From assembly GCF_018917525.1 (NCBI RefSeq), contig NZ_JAHLOS010000027.1, forward strand, positions 1-63,022: 63,022 nt of DNA. Reading direction: 5' to 3'. The translations under genes and the position numbers were made by a program. The notes under the pieces were generated by a model, which saw only the letters and a program-made list of their open reading frames with translations, was not told the DNA's origin and ran no database searches. The stretch's first letter is position 1. Every line of letters begins with the position of its first letter. The stretch is from Enterococcus raffinosus. Its GTDB lineage: Bacteria; Bacillota; Bacilli; Lactobacillales; Enterococcaceae. Shown piece by piece: positions 18,001-25,465 of the stretch.

Positions 18001-20064
18001 GTGGGTTCTCATACGGATATCAATGACAAAGACCAATCCGTTAATTACCCAGATATCGGCACAAAAGCGGCTGAAACAAGTGTCCATGGGGATACTGTGA
18101 AGATTAAGGATATCGTTTCTTATGACAATTTAGTACCAGGGAAAGAATACAAAGTAACTGGTGTCTTGATGGACAAAGAAACGGGCGAAGCCTTCAAGGT
18201 AGACGATAAAGAAATCACTGGTGAAGCAACCTTTAAAGCAAATAAAAAAGGGACTGGCACAGTGGAAGTTGAATTTACTTTTGATCGCAAAGCGTTAGAA
18301 GATCCGAAAAATCTCGTTGTCTTTGAAAAACTGTACAATATTGAAGGCAAGTTAGTTGGTCTTCACGAAGATATCGAAGATAAAGATCAGACTGTCGAAG
18401 TGAAGCCTGAGGTTGAAGTGAAAACGGATGCCATCGATAAAGATACCGAAATGGATGAAGGATTAGCCAATGAACGAGTAACGATCGTGGACCGAGTGTC
18501 TTATAAACATCTAATCGTTGGTAAGAACTACACCGTCAAAGGAGTCTTGATGGATAAAGCGACCGGCAAACCATTCTTGACAAAAGAAGGCGATGAAGTT
18601 CATGCCGAGAAAACCTTCAAAGCAGAACAATCAGACGGTACGATCAACTTAGAATTCTATATTAAACGAGGCGACTTAGCAGGCAAGACAGTGGTAGTCT
18701 TTGAGACACTTTACCACGATGAAAAAGAAGTAGCAGCGCATACGGACATTGAAGATGAGGCACAAACTGTGACTTATCCGAAGGTCGGCACGAAAGCTTC
18801 TGAAACAACCGGATCAACGGATAAAGAAGTAATCATCAAGGACATCGTTTCTTATGAAAACTTAGTTCCTGGCAAGGAATATACCGTTACTGGTACCTTG
18901 ATGGACAAAGCAACTGGCAAAGCGTTTATGGCAGGAGACAATGAAGTGACCGGTAAAGCGACCTTTATCGCTTCTGAATCTGGCAGCGGTACAGTCGAAG
19001 TAGCCTTCCAGTTTAACCGCAGCTATCTAACAGAAGAGACTGTGCTAGTAGTCTTTGAAAAACTATACAACGTTGAAGGCAAACTGGTTGGTCTACATGA
19101 GGATATAGAAGATGAAGAGCAAACGGTTCGTCAACCGCAAGTTTCAACCAAAGCCAAAGACAAAGAGACAGGTACAAATGAAGGCTTCGCAGACGATGAA
19201 GTAACAGTTGTCGATGAAGTCAGCTACAAGAACTTGATCGTAGGCAAAGAGTATACGGTCAAAGGTGTCTTGATGGACAAAGCGACCAATAAACCGTTCA
19301 TCACTCGTGATGGTAATGAGGTCCATGCAGAGAAGACCTTCACCGCGACAAAACGCGATGGTACGATCGAATTGGAATTCAAGATCACGAAGGGTGATTT
19401 AGCTGGTAAAACAGTGGTAGTCTTTGAAACCTTGTATCAGGAAGAAAAAGAAGTAGCCGCTCACACGGATATTGAAGATAAGGATCAATCGGTTCATTAT
19501 CCAAAAGTAGGGACACAAGCTGCTGAAATCAGCAGTGAAAGTGACGAAGATGTGGTGATCAAGGATATTATCTTCTATGAAAACTTGATTCCAGGTGAAA
19601 GCTATACTGTTCGTGGAAAACTTATGATGAAGGACGCAAATGCGCCGTTCACAATCATGGGGCGTGAAGTTGAAAGTCAAGCGACTTTTGTAGCTAGTGA
19701 CACAGGTAAAGGTACTGTCGAAATGACCTTTACTTTCCGTCGTAGTCTATTGTCAAATGACTTAACGTTAGTAGTCTTTGAAAAATTATTTGATACGAAG
19801 GGCAACCTGATCGGAGCTCACGAAGATATCAACGATGAAGCGCAAACAGTGACGGTTAAGAAGACCAATCCTGAACTGCCTAAGACAAAAGGTGATACCT
19901 TTAGTAATGGTAGTATCGGTACCTCCTATGACGGGGGCAGTTATGATTCTGGAGGTAGTCTGCCGCAAACTGGCGAACAAGTGTTGAAGATTCTACCTTA
20001 TATCGGACTCGTGATTGTTGTTCTGGCAGGCGCGTTGTATTTCTATCGGAAAAGACAGATTTAA
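12070..20064 (+). CDS. Giant LPXTG surface adhesin with thioester domain and 12 T-Q ester (VaFE) repeats
   Basis: The 2,664-residue protein has a signal peptide (1-37, cleavage near VVEA-KT). A candidate thioester domain (40-200) holds Cys82 in FMFCTESG and Gln139 in VHTQLE, fitting the Cys-Gln thioester family. Two ~137-residue modules each containing IDWYYS..DYG and GFYYPVLK follow (about 320-600), then further beta-sandwich modules with GWYVWVEE and YGWVAK motifs. Twelve ester-bond repeats span about 1133-2598, then a Ser/Gly linker, LPQTG at 2631-2635, a hydrophobic helix and the KRQI tail. Each repeat keeps the T-x-A strand at its start and the (D/E/A)-Q-(T/S)-V strand at its end, the Thr and Gln that form isopeptide-like ester bonds in this family. 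ATG 12070 begins the signal peptide, after GGAAAGGGAG; a GTG at 12031 would add 13 polar residues. Predicted role: covalently anchored, mechanically stabilised adhesin. Confidence 0.9.
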   Translation: MKTRIGKILGKMTRITAAIFMVVSSFGFNGLSLVVEAKTAGGNTGYGQNAYGYMFEGGAGDVRTISYATGGNEPMGNKFMFCTESGKYVSPSSNFTNATKSVDSSNAAAIGAFMYHVLVAAPPANHTNHAAMSYFVHTQLETSTTTRDQFLSRFNYWLNRGDAEAVAAKNQHDNVRATAGDYYGPYTLSLNLTEVAGQKKANMNLSLKSAAGKDMKNLNLNGLFGGKLEMSMTGGQFVHKTTGVSSGTISLNSIAELDNYTANQGPAGNPLNITAKVTKLPGHQMQRYAWSNSQNMITAYTANGLSKEAKASIEFTKEQEKFAPIGTTVSKQNVQIGEQLSDQVTISVEGGKAWPTIVDTQTPVPASFEIDWYYSAKDYGNQQLDVNNLPADVTKLPHTDTFTVNAPGVKDVPSANVADKQGFYYPVLKLDKNKQNTPDAFEKGFQAKFNEENEKTKVIEKFAVKGTTVSKVKVKEGDNLEDKVSISLAEGNWPNIIGTNDKVPVKFQIDWYYSLTDYGTQKLDVNSLPGDVSYIGSDTKTVTAAGDYTVTSQHKSTGPGFYYPVLKVVVADQANQEHFSKGFQAPFNDDNEKSITKWKPEVKTETTVAQLSPKGGKVADKLTVSGNKDGHELVVKSTLYGPYLTKPDFIQSPNQHDGGSTTVPAGSKVAGTVSTTINGNGTFTTPEIEVTEKGWYVWVEEIESTTYTEEWHSNFGSADEYVVAPWEPNVETTVSDASGTVGAQIYDTIKVLDLPGMWGLPIDGKGNLNDWNNKNPELTGKDRDPDKNGDYNLPDGWGTGADSKEDLTATFTMYYSPTKPIRDDQIPAGAEVFDVVKAPLISGELRTTEFKAFDKAGWYTIVVTGGSDSGRLAKFQTDYGIPSETVHVPSGSEEEFYTQVNEENVFSTIPVYDSLHVNKALSSDNAEVTFTLYKYSDKANDFNYSTPQEIAKSSKGMPIKKYGEYKSNVKGYGLEDVRITDQGTYGWVAKVVDTKTGKVIYEGQHGDPGEVFNVHKVNIHTKASSNDTYLGEPIYDTIILETTVPDGYYVIVDLYKFSDKVNDFANADKATDKDIVWTSEKIKVSASGEYKTGTFTPTEVGSYGYVEKLYDDKGNLVHTGKKGEETENVIVRPKIEIGTSAKDKDSDINEGNAVDENSQPKEEITIIDTVSYKDLVIGREYTVKGVLMDKSTGQAFVGSDGKKVTAEKTFKADKENGTIELAFVVKKTDMRGKTVVVFEKLYEGEKEVAVHEEITDKDQTVNYPELETNASDAGTGTNEGNAEEKVTIKDQVTYKNLIIGREYTVKGVLMDKETGKPFLTTEGKEVHAEKKFTAEKKNGVIELEFVVTKGDLAGKTVVVFEKLYNKDKEVGSHTDIEDDDQTVSYPKVGTKAAESSIHGDKVVIEDIVSYENLIPGKEYTVHGKLMDKSTGNAFLADGKEVTGETTFKAPDSGKGTIKVKFTFDRSALKDNKELVVFERLYGATGKVVATHEDIDDEDQTVPVQPAPEVKTSAKDKETGQNQGNAKEEVTIIDTVSYKNLIVGKEYTVKGILMDKGTNQPFKTTDGNTVTAEKTFKAEKQNGTIDLEFKITKGDLAGKSVVVFETLYLDEKEVASHTDITDEDQTVDFPEVETKAIDKDTEQNEGLAKEEVIIVDTVSYKNLQIGKEYTVKGVLMDKKTNQPFLTTEGKEVHAEKTFVAEKKNGTINLEFVVTKGDLAGKTVVVFETLYHEDVEVGSHTDIEDEDQSVNYPKVGTKAAETSIHGDTIVMEDIVSYENLKPGQQYKVDGVLMDKATSQPFLVNEEEVTGSTTFHASKTGSGTVKVKFTFKRSALKENQELVVFEKLYGVKGVLVGTHEDIEDKDQTVEVKPEVEVKTTAIDKDTEMNEGLAKEEVRIVDAVEYKNLNVGQEYTVKGVLMDKATGKPFLTTEGKEVHAERTFTAEKQNGTIDLEFILTKGDLAGKTVVVFETLYVEDKEVGSHTDINDKDQSVNYPDIGTKAAETSVHGDTVKIKDIVSYDNLVPGKEYKVTGVLMDKETGEAFKVDDKEITGEATFKANKKGTGTVEVEFTFDRKALEDPKNLVVFEKLYNIEGKLVGLHEDIEDKDQTVEVKPEVEVKTDAIDKDTEMDEGLANERVTIVDRVSYKHLIVGKNYTVKGVLMDKATGKPFLTKEGDEVHAEKTFKAEQSDGTINLEFYIKRGDLAGKTVVVFETLYHDEKEVAAHTDIEDEAQTVTYPKVGTKASETTGSTDKEVIIKDIVSYENLVPGKEYTVTGTLMDKATGKAFMAGDNEVTGKATFIASESGSGTVEVAFQFNRSYLTEETVLVVFEKLYNVEGKLVGLHEDIEDEEQTVRQPQVSTKAKDKETGTNEGFADDEVTVVDEVSYKNLIVGKEYTVKGVLMDKATNKPFITRDGNEVHAEKTFTATKRDGTIELEFKITKGDLAGKTVVVFETLYQEEKEVAAHTDIEDKDQSVHYPKVGTQAAEISSESDEDVVIKDIIFYENLIPGESYTVRGKLMMKDANAPFTIMGREVESQATFVASDTGKGTVEMTFTFRRSLLSNDLTLVVFEKLFDTKGNLIGAHEDINDEAQTVTVKKTNPELPKTKGDTFSNGSIGTSYDGGSYDSGGSLPQTGEQVLKILPYIGLVIVVLAGALYFYRKRQI
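15466..19860 (+). repeat. Twelve tandem T-Q ester-bond repeats in two subtypes
   Basis: Unit starts are near 15466, 15862, 16231, 16591, 16957, 17325, 17682, 18052, 18410, 18781, 19138 and 19507, each about 360-400 bases. Subtype A has NEG near its start, VSYKNL and DLAGKTVVVFETLY. Subtype B has VGTKAAETS, IVSYENL and LVVFEKLY with a GKLVGLHEDI end. The order is A A B A A B A B A B A B, which implies growth by duplication of AB or AAB blocks. Neighbouring copies are divergent at DNA level, so this is an old expansion with some recent exchange. Confidence 0.85.
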
Positions 20065-20139
20065 TTATTAATAGAAGGTTTCTGTTTAGAGAACTTTTGA
20101 TTCATTTTTCTCAAACAGGAAAATGTGAAAATACTAGAC

Positions 20140-20185
20140 AAAAAAATCGTAGACTTGGGCCATAGCTTAAGTCTACGATTTTTTT
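20140..20185. terminator. Bidirectional terminator, adhesin and metallopeptidase genes
   Basis: A 17-bp perfect stem (20140-20156 and 20169-20185) has seven A on the left and seven T on the right. The right arm overlaps the stop codon of the minus-strand metallopeptidase. Confidence 0.85.
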
Positions 20186-21077
20186 AGGCTGCAGTTGATA
20201 AATCGAGATTCTTTTCATTAAAGGTATCGCCATGATCTAAATCACCATATTTAAATCCTCGTTTGAACCAATTGATGCGCTGTTCACTAGTTCCGTGTGT
20301 AAAGCTATCGGGAACAACATAGCCTTGATATTCTTTTTGCAGAGTATCGTCGCCAATCGCATTGGCAGCGGTGATAGCTTCATCAATGTCGCCTTCTTCT
20401 AGAATCGGTTGGCCTTGATAGGTTTCACCGGCTAGATATTTCGAAAAGCATCCGGCTAAATAATCGGCCTGAAGCTCTAAACGAACACTATATTTATTGT
20501 ACTCAGTCTCCGAAACGCGTTTGCGGATCTTATCCAATTGAGCAGAGATGCCCAGCTCGTTTTGAACATGGTGTCCCACCTCATGGGCAATGACATAGGC
20601 CATGGCATAATCACCTGTTGCGCCGTATTTATTGGATAATTCATCCGCAAAACTCAGATCTAAGTAGACGTTCTGATCTGCCGGACAGTAAAATGGTCCT
20701 ACTTGTGAGCTAGCTTGTCCGCAGGCCGAATTGACACTATCTGTAAACAAGACGAGCTTTGGATTTTGATAGGATTCATTCAGCTCTTCAAATTCCCCAT
20801 TCCAATAATCTTCTAAATGAGCAAAGACGACAGCAGCGAACTCTTTTTGCTCCGTATATTCCTTTGAAGAAACATTTTCTGTTTCATATGTAGCTGGTGT
20901 GATTCCACCGCCTAAAGTATCGGTAACACTACTTAAGTCCCCACCGGATATAAAGAAGACGATCATCGCAATCAAAAAGACACCAATTCCGCCGCCAGTC
21001 ACTATTTTCCCGACGGGTCGCCCGCTGCCTGACCGATCCTCCACATTCGAACTTTGCCGATCCCCACGCCAACGCAT
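20184..21077 (-). CDS. Neutral zinc metallopeptidase (YpfJ-like), membrane anchored
   Basis: The 297-residue protein starts MRWRGDRQSSNVEDRSGSG, the typical N-terminus of the YpfJ/putative neutral zinc metallopeptidase family. One transmembrane helix follows (about 27-44, GGIGVFLIAMIVFFISG), then a long exported domain. The zinc motif HEVGHHVQNELG lies near residue 165, and the downstream RLELQADYLAGCF supplies the third ligand Glu/Asp. ATG 21077 has AGGGGGA upstream; a longer frame to 21146 lacks an RBS. Substrates are not known for the family. Monocistronic. Confidence 0.85.
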   Translation of the reverse strand: MRWRGDRQSSNVEDRSGSGRPVGKIVTGGGIGVFLIAMIVFFISGGDLSSVTDTLGGGITPATYETENVSSKEYTEQKEFAAVVFAHLEDYWNGEFEELNESYQNPKLVLFTDSVNSACGQASSQVGPFYCPADQNVYLDLSFADELSNKYGATGDYAMAYVIAHEVGHHVQNELGISAQLDKIRKRVSETEYNKYSVRLELQADYLAGCFSKYLAGETYQGQPILEEGDIDEAITAANAIGDDTLQKEYQGYVVPDSFTHGTSEQRINWFKRGFKYGDLDHGDTFNEKNLDLSTAA

Positions 21078-21503
21078 AACATTTCCCCCTTTTTTCGATC
21101 TTTCTTCTATATAAATATAGTTTAGTCGAAAAGCGCATAGAACCAAAGAATTAAGCCTAGTGCTTTCAAATTCAGTACATAAGAAGAAGGGATTATTCCG
21201 TTAATTTTAGTAAATTGGTGATCAATAAATAATCATTTCGCGACCTTAGTTTGAGTTTATTTTCACTTTTTTCAAGTGTATATATACGATTAGCATAAAA
21301 CGAAAGAGTAACGATTTAGCTGGATATCTCGTTTAGGAGGCGGTATATCAATGTTTTTATATTAATTCAATAAATTAAAAAATATTATTGAAATGTATTT
21401 GTAACATTTCTTTTATATGCATGATATATCGCTATGGTAGAATTACATCTGACGTTATGCGATCTAACATTTTAAATCTACATAATAGCCGGAGGAATAA
21501 TTA
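21078..21503. promoter_or_regulatory. Divergent upstream region of metallopeptidase and hydrolase genes
   Basis: For the plus-strand hydrolase an extended -10 TGGTAGAAT lies at 21435-21443, 61 bases before the start. Just upstream is an inverted repeat GAAATGT-N7-ACATTTC (21390-21410), which overlaps the place of the -35 and could bind a regulator. The two TGTA pieces in it are not spaced like a WalR box. No gene is supported in the gap. Confidence 0.45.
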
Positions 21504-22850
21504 GTGAAAAAGAGTTTATTATCAGCATTGTTGGTATGCACAATCGCAGTATCAGCAGTACCGAATATTGCACTAGCAGATAATTACGATCAACAGATCC
21601 AAGAAAAAGATCAAAAGATCAGTGAATTACAAGGAAAACAATCTGGTGTTCAATCACAAATTGATGAATTAACAAGCGAAATTGCAACAGTTAGCGGAAA
21701 AGTGAAAGACTTAGAAGCGAAACAAGATCAATTAAATAAAGATACAATGAAATTACAAGAAAAAATTGCCATTTTAAAAGTACGTATCGCAAAACGTAAC
21801 GAAGTCATTAAAAATCAAGCACGCGATACCCAAGTAAAGGGACAAGCTTCTAGTTATGTTTCTGCTGTTTTAGAAGCAGATTCATTATCAGATGTCATTG
21901 GGCGTGTTCAAGCAATGTCAACCATGGTGAAGGCGAACCATTCATTGATGGAACAGCAAAAAGCCGATGAAAAAGCGGTTGAAGCAAAGGTTAAAGACAA
22001 TGAAACAAAGGTTGCTGAAATTCAAACAAACCAAAAAGAATTAGAAGCACAAAAAAATGAAATTGCAAACAAACAGGCTGAATTGAATGTTGTGAAAGCA
22101 AACTATGCTGCAGAACAAGCAACAGCTGAACAAGATAAATCTAAATTGAAAAAAGAACAAGAAGCTGCTAAAGCAGAACAAGCTCGCATCTTGAAAGAAC
22201 AAGAAGAAGCAGCAAAAGCTCAAAAAGCTGAAGAAGCACGCCAAGCGAAAGAAGCAGCGAAAGCTCAAAAAGCCTTCGAAGAATCTCAAGCGAAAGCTGC
22301 TGCAGAACAAGCAAAAGCAACGGAAGAAAGTTCAACAGCCTCTTCTACTGAAGCATCATCAAGTGCCAGTGAAGAAAGTTCGACTTCATCTTCTGCAACA
22401 GTTGAAAAAACTGAGCAATCAAGCACAACTGAAACATCAACACCAGAACCAACACCTGCTCCTGCTGCAAGTACCGGCGGAAACAAAGTCGATCACACTG
22501 GTTCAGGCAACATGTATGCAGTAGGTCAATGTACATGGTATGTTAAAAACGTGGCACCATGGGCTGGAACATACTGGGGGAACGGATGTCAATGGGGTGC
22601 TTCAGCTGCTGCTGATGGATTCCAAGTAGATGGCACACCTGCTGCTGGTTCGATCGTTGTCTTCGCACAAGGTCAATCAGTTGGAACATGGAATGCTGAT
22701 CCATCATACGGACACGTTGCCTATGTTCAATCATACAATGCGTCAAACAATACAATCACTATTACTCAAGGTGGTATGGGCTTCCCAACACCAACTGGAC
22801 CAAATACTGCGACATTAAGCGCAGCTGGCTTACAATATATTCATCCATAA
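21504..22850 (+). CDS. Secreted coiled-coil/CHAP peptidoglycan hydrolase (PcsB/SagA type)
   Basis: The 448-residue protein has a signal peptide (1-26, ending ALA-DN) and a long coiled coil (about 28-270; heptad-rich Gln/Lys/Glu, including an EAAKAQKAEEA-rich part). A Ser/Thr/Pro-rich linker follows (about 272-325) before the C-terminal CHAP domain. Catalytic residues are Cys343 in GQCTWY and His404 in SYGHVAYV. This layout is that of PcsB and the enterococcal SagA/SalB group, which cut peptidoglycan at cell division; the SagA of E. faecium carries NlpC/P60 instead, so PcsB or SalB is the closer comparison. GTG start with GGAGG eight bases upstream. Likely controlled by cell-wall stress, though no clear WalR site is seen. 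Confidence 0.88.
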   Translation: MKKSLLSALLVCTIAVSAVPNIALADNYDQQIQEKDQKISELQGKQSGVQSQIDELTSEIATVSGKVKDLEAKQDQLNKDTMKLQEKIAILKVRIAKRNEVIKNQARDTQVKGQASSYVSAVLEADSLSDVIGRVQAMSTMVKANHSLMEQQKADEKAVEAKVKDNETKVAEIQTNQKELEAQKNEIANKQAELNVVKANYAAEQATAEQDKSKLKKEQEAAKAEQARILKEQEEAAKAQKAEEARQAKEAAKAQKAFEESQAKAAAEQAKATEESSTASSTEASSSASEESSTSSSATVEKTEQSSTTETSTPEPTPAPAASTGGNKVDHTGSGNMYAVGQCTWYVKNVAPWAGTYWGNGCQWGASAAADGFQVDGTPAAGSIVVFAQGQSVGTWNADPSYGHVAYVQSYNASNNTITITQGGMGFPTPTGPNTATLSAAGLQYIHP

Positions 22851-22860
22851 GGATTAGACA

Positions 22861-22894
22861 AAGAGCTTCCGAGAAATCGGAGGTTCTTTTTTTT
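22861..22894 (+). terminator. Terminator of the CHAP hydrolase gene
   Basis: A 13-bp stem with two G-T pairs and a GAAA loop, ending in eight T (22861-22894). Confidence 0.8.
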
Positions 22895-23092
22895 GATCTG
22901 AAATTTTGAAAATAATTGATTCTGACTTTTGTTCCGCAATTAATCCTTTTTTTTAAAACTTATAAAGTTTGTGTTTGTTTCAGCTTAATAGGAACCTCCC
23001 ATTATTTGCTAAAATAAGCTTGAGAGACAAAATACTGACTGCTTCATTTGTACGTTTATGAGTCGCCCTTATTATCTAAAAAGGAGGATATT

Positions 23093-24670
23093 ATGAAGAA
23101 AAAATGGCTGTGGTTTGGTGCAACTGCGACACTGTTGCTGCTTTCGGCTTGTGGGAAAACGGAGGATGCTCCCGCTACAAAAGAGGATCATCAGAAAGAT
23201 GCATTGGTGGTAGATACGAAGTTTGGTCCAGTCAAAGGACAGGAAAAGGAGGATGTTATTAGTTTTAAAGGGATTCCGTTTGCCGCACCTCCGGTTAATG
23301 AGCTACGTTTTTTGCCGCCTGAAGATCCGGAAAAATGGACGGAGACGTTGGCGTGTACGGAATTTCGACCTTCAGCTGTCCAGGTTGTTAAAAAGGATGA
23401 GGGGCTTACCTACGATGAAGATTGTCTTTATCTGAATCTTTGGAAACCCGCTGAACCAAAAAAAGAGAAGCTGCCGGTTTTAGTTTTTATTCATGGAGGT
23501 GCTTATACGCAAGGAAGCCCTGCGAAGTCAATGTATGATGGCACACGTTTTGCCAAGGACGGCGTGATTCAAATCAATATTCCTTATCGCTTGAGTGCGC
23601 TTGGTAATTTATCTTTTCCAGAGGTCACTGAAAAGTATGGAAATGTCGGAAACTTAGGCACGCTAGATCAGATTAAGGCCTTGGAATGGGTCAAAAAGAA
23701 TGTGGCGGCGTTCGGGGGTGATCCCGAAAATATTACGATCAGTGGGGAGTCGGCAGGCGCCTTTAGTGTTTCGAATTTAGTGATGAGCCCCTTAGCCAAA
23801 GGACTTTTCCAGCGAGCAATCATGGAAAGCGGCGGTATCATGGGACAGCCGATGGTCGTTCCTAAGAGCACAGGTGATAAACAACAGGCCTTAGAAACTG
23901 CAGAGGCTTTTCGCAAACACTTAGGGATTGAAACATTAGCCGAAGCGCAGCAGCTCGATCCGCAAGTATTGGCAAAGGAGAGCCAATTTAGTATTGATAT
24001 TACAAACGTGACAGATTATAACTTGTGGCCGACTTTTGACGGAAAGGTTCTTCTGGAAAATCCTTATCAAGCATTGCAAGATGGAAATTATAATTCAGTC
24101 GATCTCCTAGCCGGGTATAACACAGATGAAGGAACGATGTTTACTCCTGAAGGTGTCAGTGAGGAAGACTATCAAAAGATGATTCGCTGGACCTTTGGCG
24201 ATCAGGCCGAGGAAGTGTTGACAAGATATCCAGTAGACGATGCGCATAGTGCGACACAGCGAGCTAGAGATGTCTTCTATTACGCTATGCGGATAGGCAG
24301 TGAAAGTTTTGCCAATGAGATGGCGCAGCAAGGGAAGAATGTCTACTATTATAACTTTGATTTAGATATGCCGAAACTAGATGAGCAGGGATTAGGAACC
24401 GCTCATGCGATGGAGCTCTTTTTCGTTTTTGATACTGTGCCTAAAGAGATTGAATTGACACAGGAAAAAGCGCAATTTAAAGAAGAGCTGCATAATCGTT
24501 GGCTGAACTTTATCGTCTCAGGTGACCCAAATCAGGGAGAAAAGGTCGAGGTTCAATGGCCTAAATACACCTTTGAGGAACAAGAAATTCTCGTCCTAAA
24601 TGAAAAAAGTGAAGTTCGTCAACGACCAAATCAAGAAGATGTCGATTTCTTTTTACACAAGTTTTGGTAG
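23093..24670 (+). CDS. Type-B carboxylesterase lipoprotein
   Basis: The 525-residue alpha/beta-hydrolase has a lipoprotein signal ending LLSAC (Cys20 lipidated), so it is tethered outside the membrane. Family marks are VISFKGIPFAAPP, EDCLYLN, the oxyanion hole IHGGAYTQGS, the nucleophile elbow GESAGA with Ser220, and His438 in GTAHAMEL. Most bacterial type-B esterases are cytoplasmic, so surface anchoring is notable. It hydrolyses carboxylic esters; the natural substrate is unknown. ATG 23093 follows AAGGAGGATATT; the frame upstream to 23048 would bury the lipobox. Monocistronic with its own terminator. Confidence 0.88.
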   Translation: MKKKWLWFGATATLLLLSACGKTEDAPATKEDHQKDALVVDTKFGPVKGQEKEDVISFKGIPFAAPPVNELRFLPPEDPEKWTETLACTEFRPSAVQVVKKDEGLTYDEDCLYLNLWKPAEPKKEKLPVLVFIHGGAYTQGSPAKSMYDGTRFAKDGVIQINIPYRLSALGNLSFPEVTEKYGNVGNLGTLDQIKALEWVKKNVAAFGGDPENITISGESAGAFSVSNLVMSPLAKGLFQRAIMESGGIMGQPMVVPKSTGDKQQALETAEAFRKHLGIETLAEAQQLDPQVLAKESQFSIDITNVTDYNLWPTFDGKVLLENPYQALQDGNYNSVDLLAGYNTDEGTMFTPEGVSEEDYQKMIRWTFGDQAEEVLTRYPVDDAHSATQRARDVFYYAMRIGSESFANEMAQQGKNVYYYNFDLDMPKLDEQGLGTAHAMELFFVFDTVPKEIELTQEKAQFKEELHNRWLNFIVSGDPNQGEKVEVQWPKYTFEEQEILVLNEKSEVRQRPNQEDVDFFLHKFW

Positions 24671-24705
24671 CAGCGATTGAAACTGCTCGGAGCATCCCCA
24701 TAACG

Positions 24706-24742
24706 AAGCATCTCCGCCAGATCCTTTGGCGGGGATGCTTTA
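24706..24742. terminator. Terminator between convergent esterase and dha genes
   Basis: Arms AAGCATCTCCGCCA (24706-24719) and TGGCGGGGATGCTT (24727-24740) pair with one G-T, followed by a short T-rich stretch on the plus strand. Confidence 0.65.
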
Positions 24743-24759
24743 TTAAAAGTCGTTAGTAA

Positions 24760-25356
24760 TTAGAGGTAAGGCAGCAACGCTTGAAAAAGCAGCGCACTTG
24801 AAGCAGCACCAGGGTCAATATGACCAATGGAGCGTTCACCTAAATAAGAAGCACGGCCTTTTTTGGCTTGCATTTCTTTTGTCTGCTCCTTCGCGGCTTC
24901 AATGCGGTCTTTGGTTAATTCGGAATGTTTGAGCGCTTGAACAACTGAATCCCAAACGTCTACCATCGTTTTATCATCAGGTTGGGCTTTTCCTCGCGCT
25001 TGAACACCGGTTAAGCCGGCTTCTAGCAGCTCTCCTAATTGCTCTTGGCTCGTGATTTCGGTGATATCCTTCGTTGCTTTGGTCAAGTTCATGAAGGCCG
25101 AGCCATATAATGGACCCGAGGCGCCGCCGACTTTTGAAATCAAAGCCATGGATAGTATTTTGAAGGTGTCGCTGATTGTTGCGGGCTGCTTTGCTTCAAA
25201 AACCTGCTTATATTCATTCATTCCTCGCGCCATGTTGTTTCCGTGATCGCCGTCACCGATTGGCGTATCGAGTTCACTTAAATAGTCTTTATTTTCTTCG
25301 ATCAACTGACCAAAATCCGACAGCCAATCCTGAATTTCTGTTACGGTTATGTTCAT
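24760..25356 (-). CDS. dhaL: Dihydroxyacetone kinase ADP-binding subunit DhaL
   Basis: The 198-residue protein has the ADP/Mg-binding loop LDTPIGDGDHGNNMARG (about 30-46), with the three Asp that hold magnesium, and the C-terminal SIGHIDPGAASSALL. In PTS-dependent systems DhaL holds ADP permanently, receives phosphate from DhaM and passes it to dihydroxyacetone on DhaK. Start at 25356 after GAGGAG; 109 bases separate it from the dhaK stop, a gap with AT-rich sequence and a CAACGTTTGC-containing palindrome (about 25424-25449). Last gene of the operon. Confidence 0.92.
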   Translation of the reverse strand: MNITVTEIQDWLSDFGQLIEENKDYLSELDTPIGDGDHGNNMARGMNEYKQVFEAKQPATISDTFKILSMALISKVGGASGPLYGSAFMNLTKATKDITEITSQEQLGELLEAGLTGVQARGKAQPDDKTMVDVWDSVVQALKHSELTKDRIEAAKEQTKEMQAKKGRASYLGERSIGHIDPGAASSALLFQALLPYL

Positions 25357-25465
25357 GCTCTTACTCCTCATTTGTGTTAGTGTCCTTAATTATAAGTCTG
25401 ATTCTTAGGCCATAGACTCAATGTTAAGCAAACGTTGCAACGTTTGCTTTTTAGTAGTCGGCTTG

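Noticed and set aside
15466-19860. Regular spacing of similar DNA units that might look like a CRISPR or satellite array
   Set aside because: Units are about 360-400 bases, coding throughout in one frame, and translate to T-Q ester domains. There are no short identical repeats with unique spacers.
21390-21410. Possible WalR box upstream of the CHAP hydrolase
   Set aside because: The two TGTA pieces are adjacent and not five bases apart as in the WalR consensus. I list it only as an inverted repeat.
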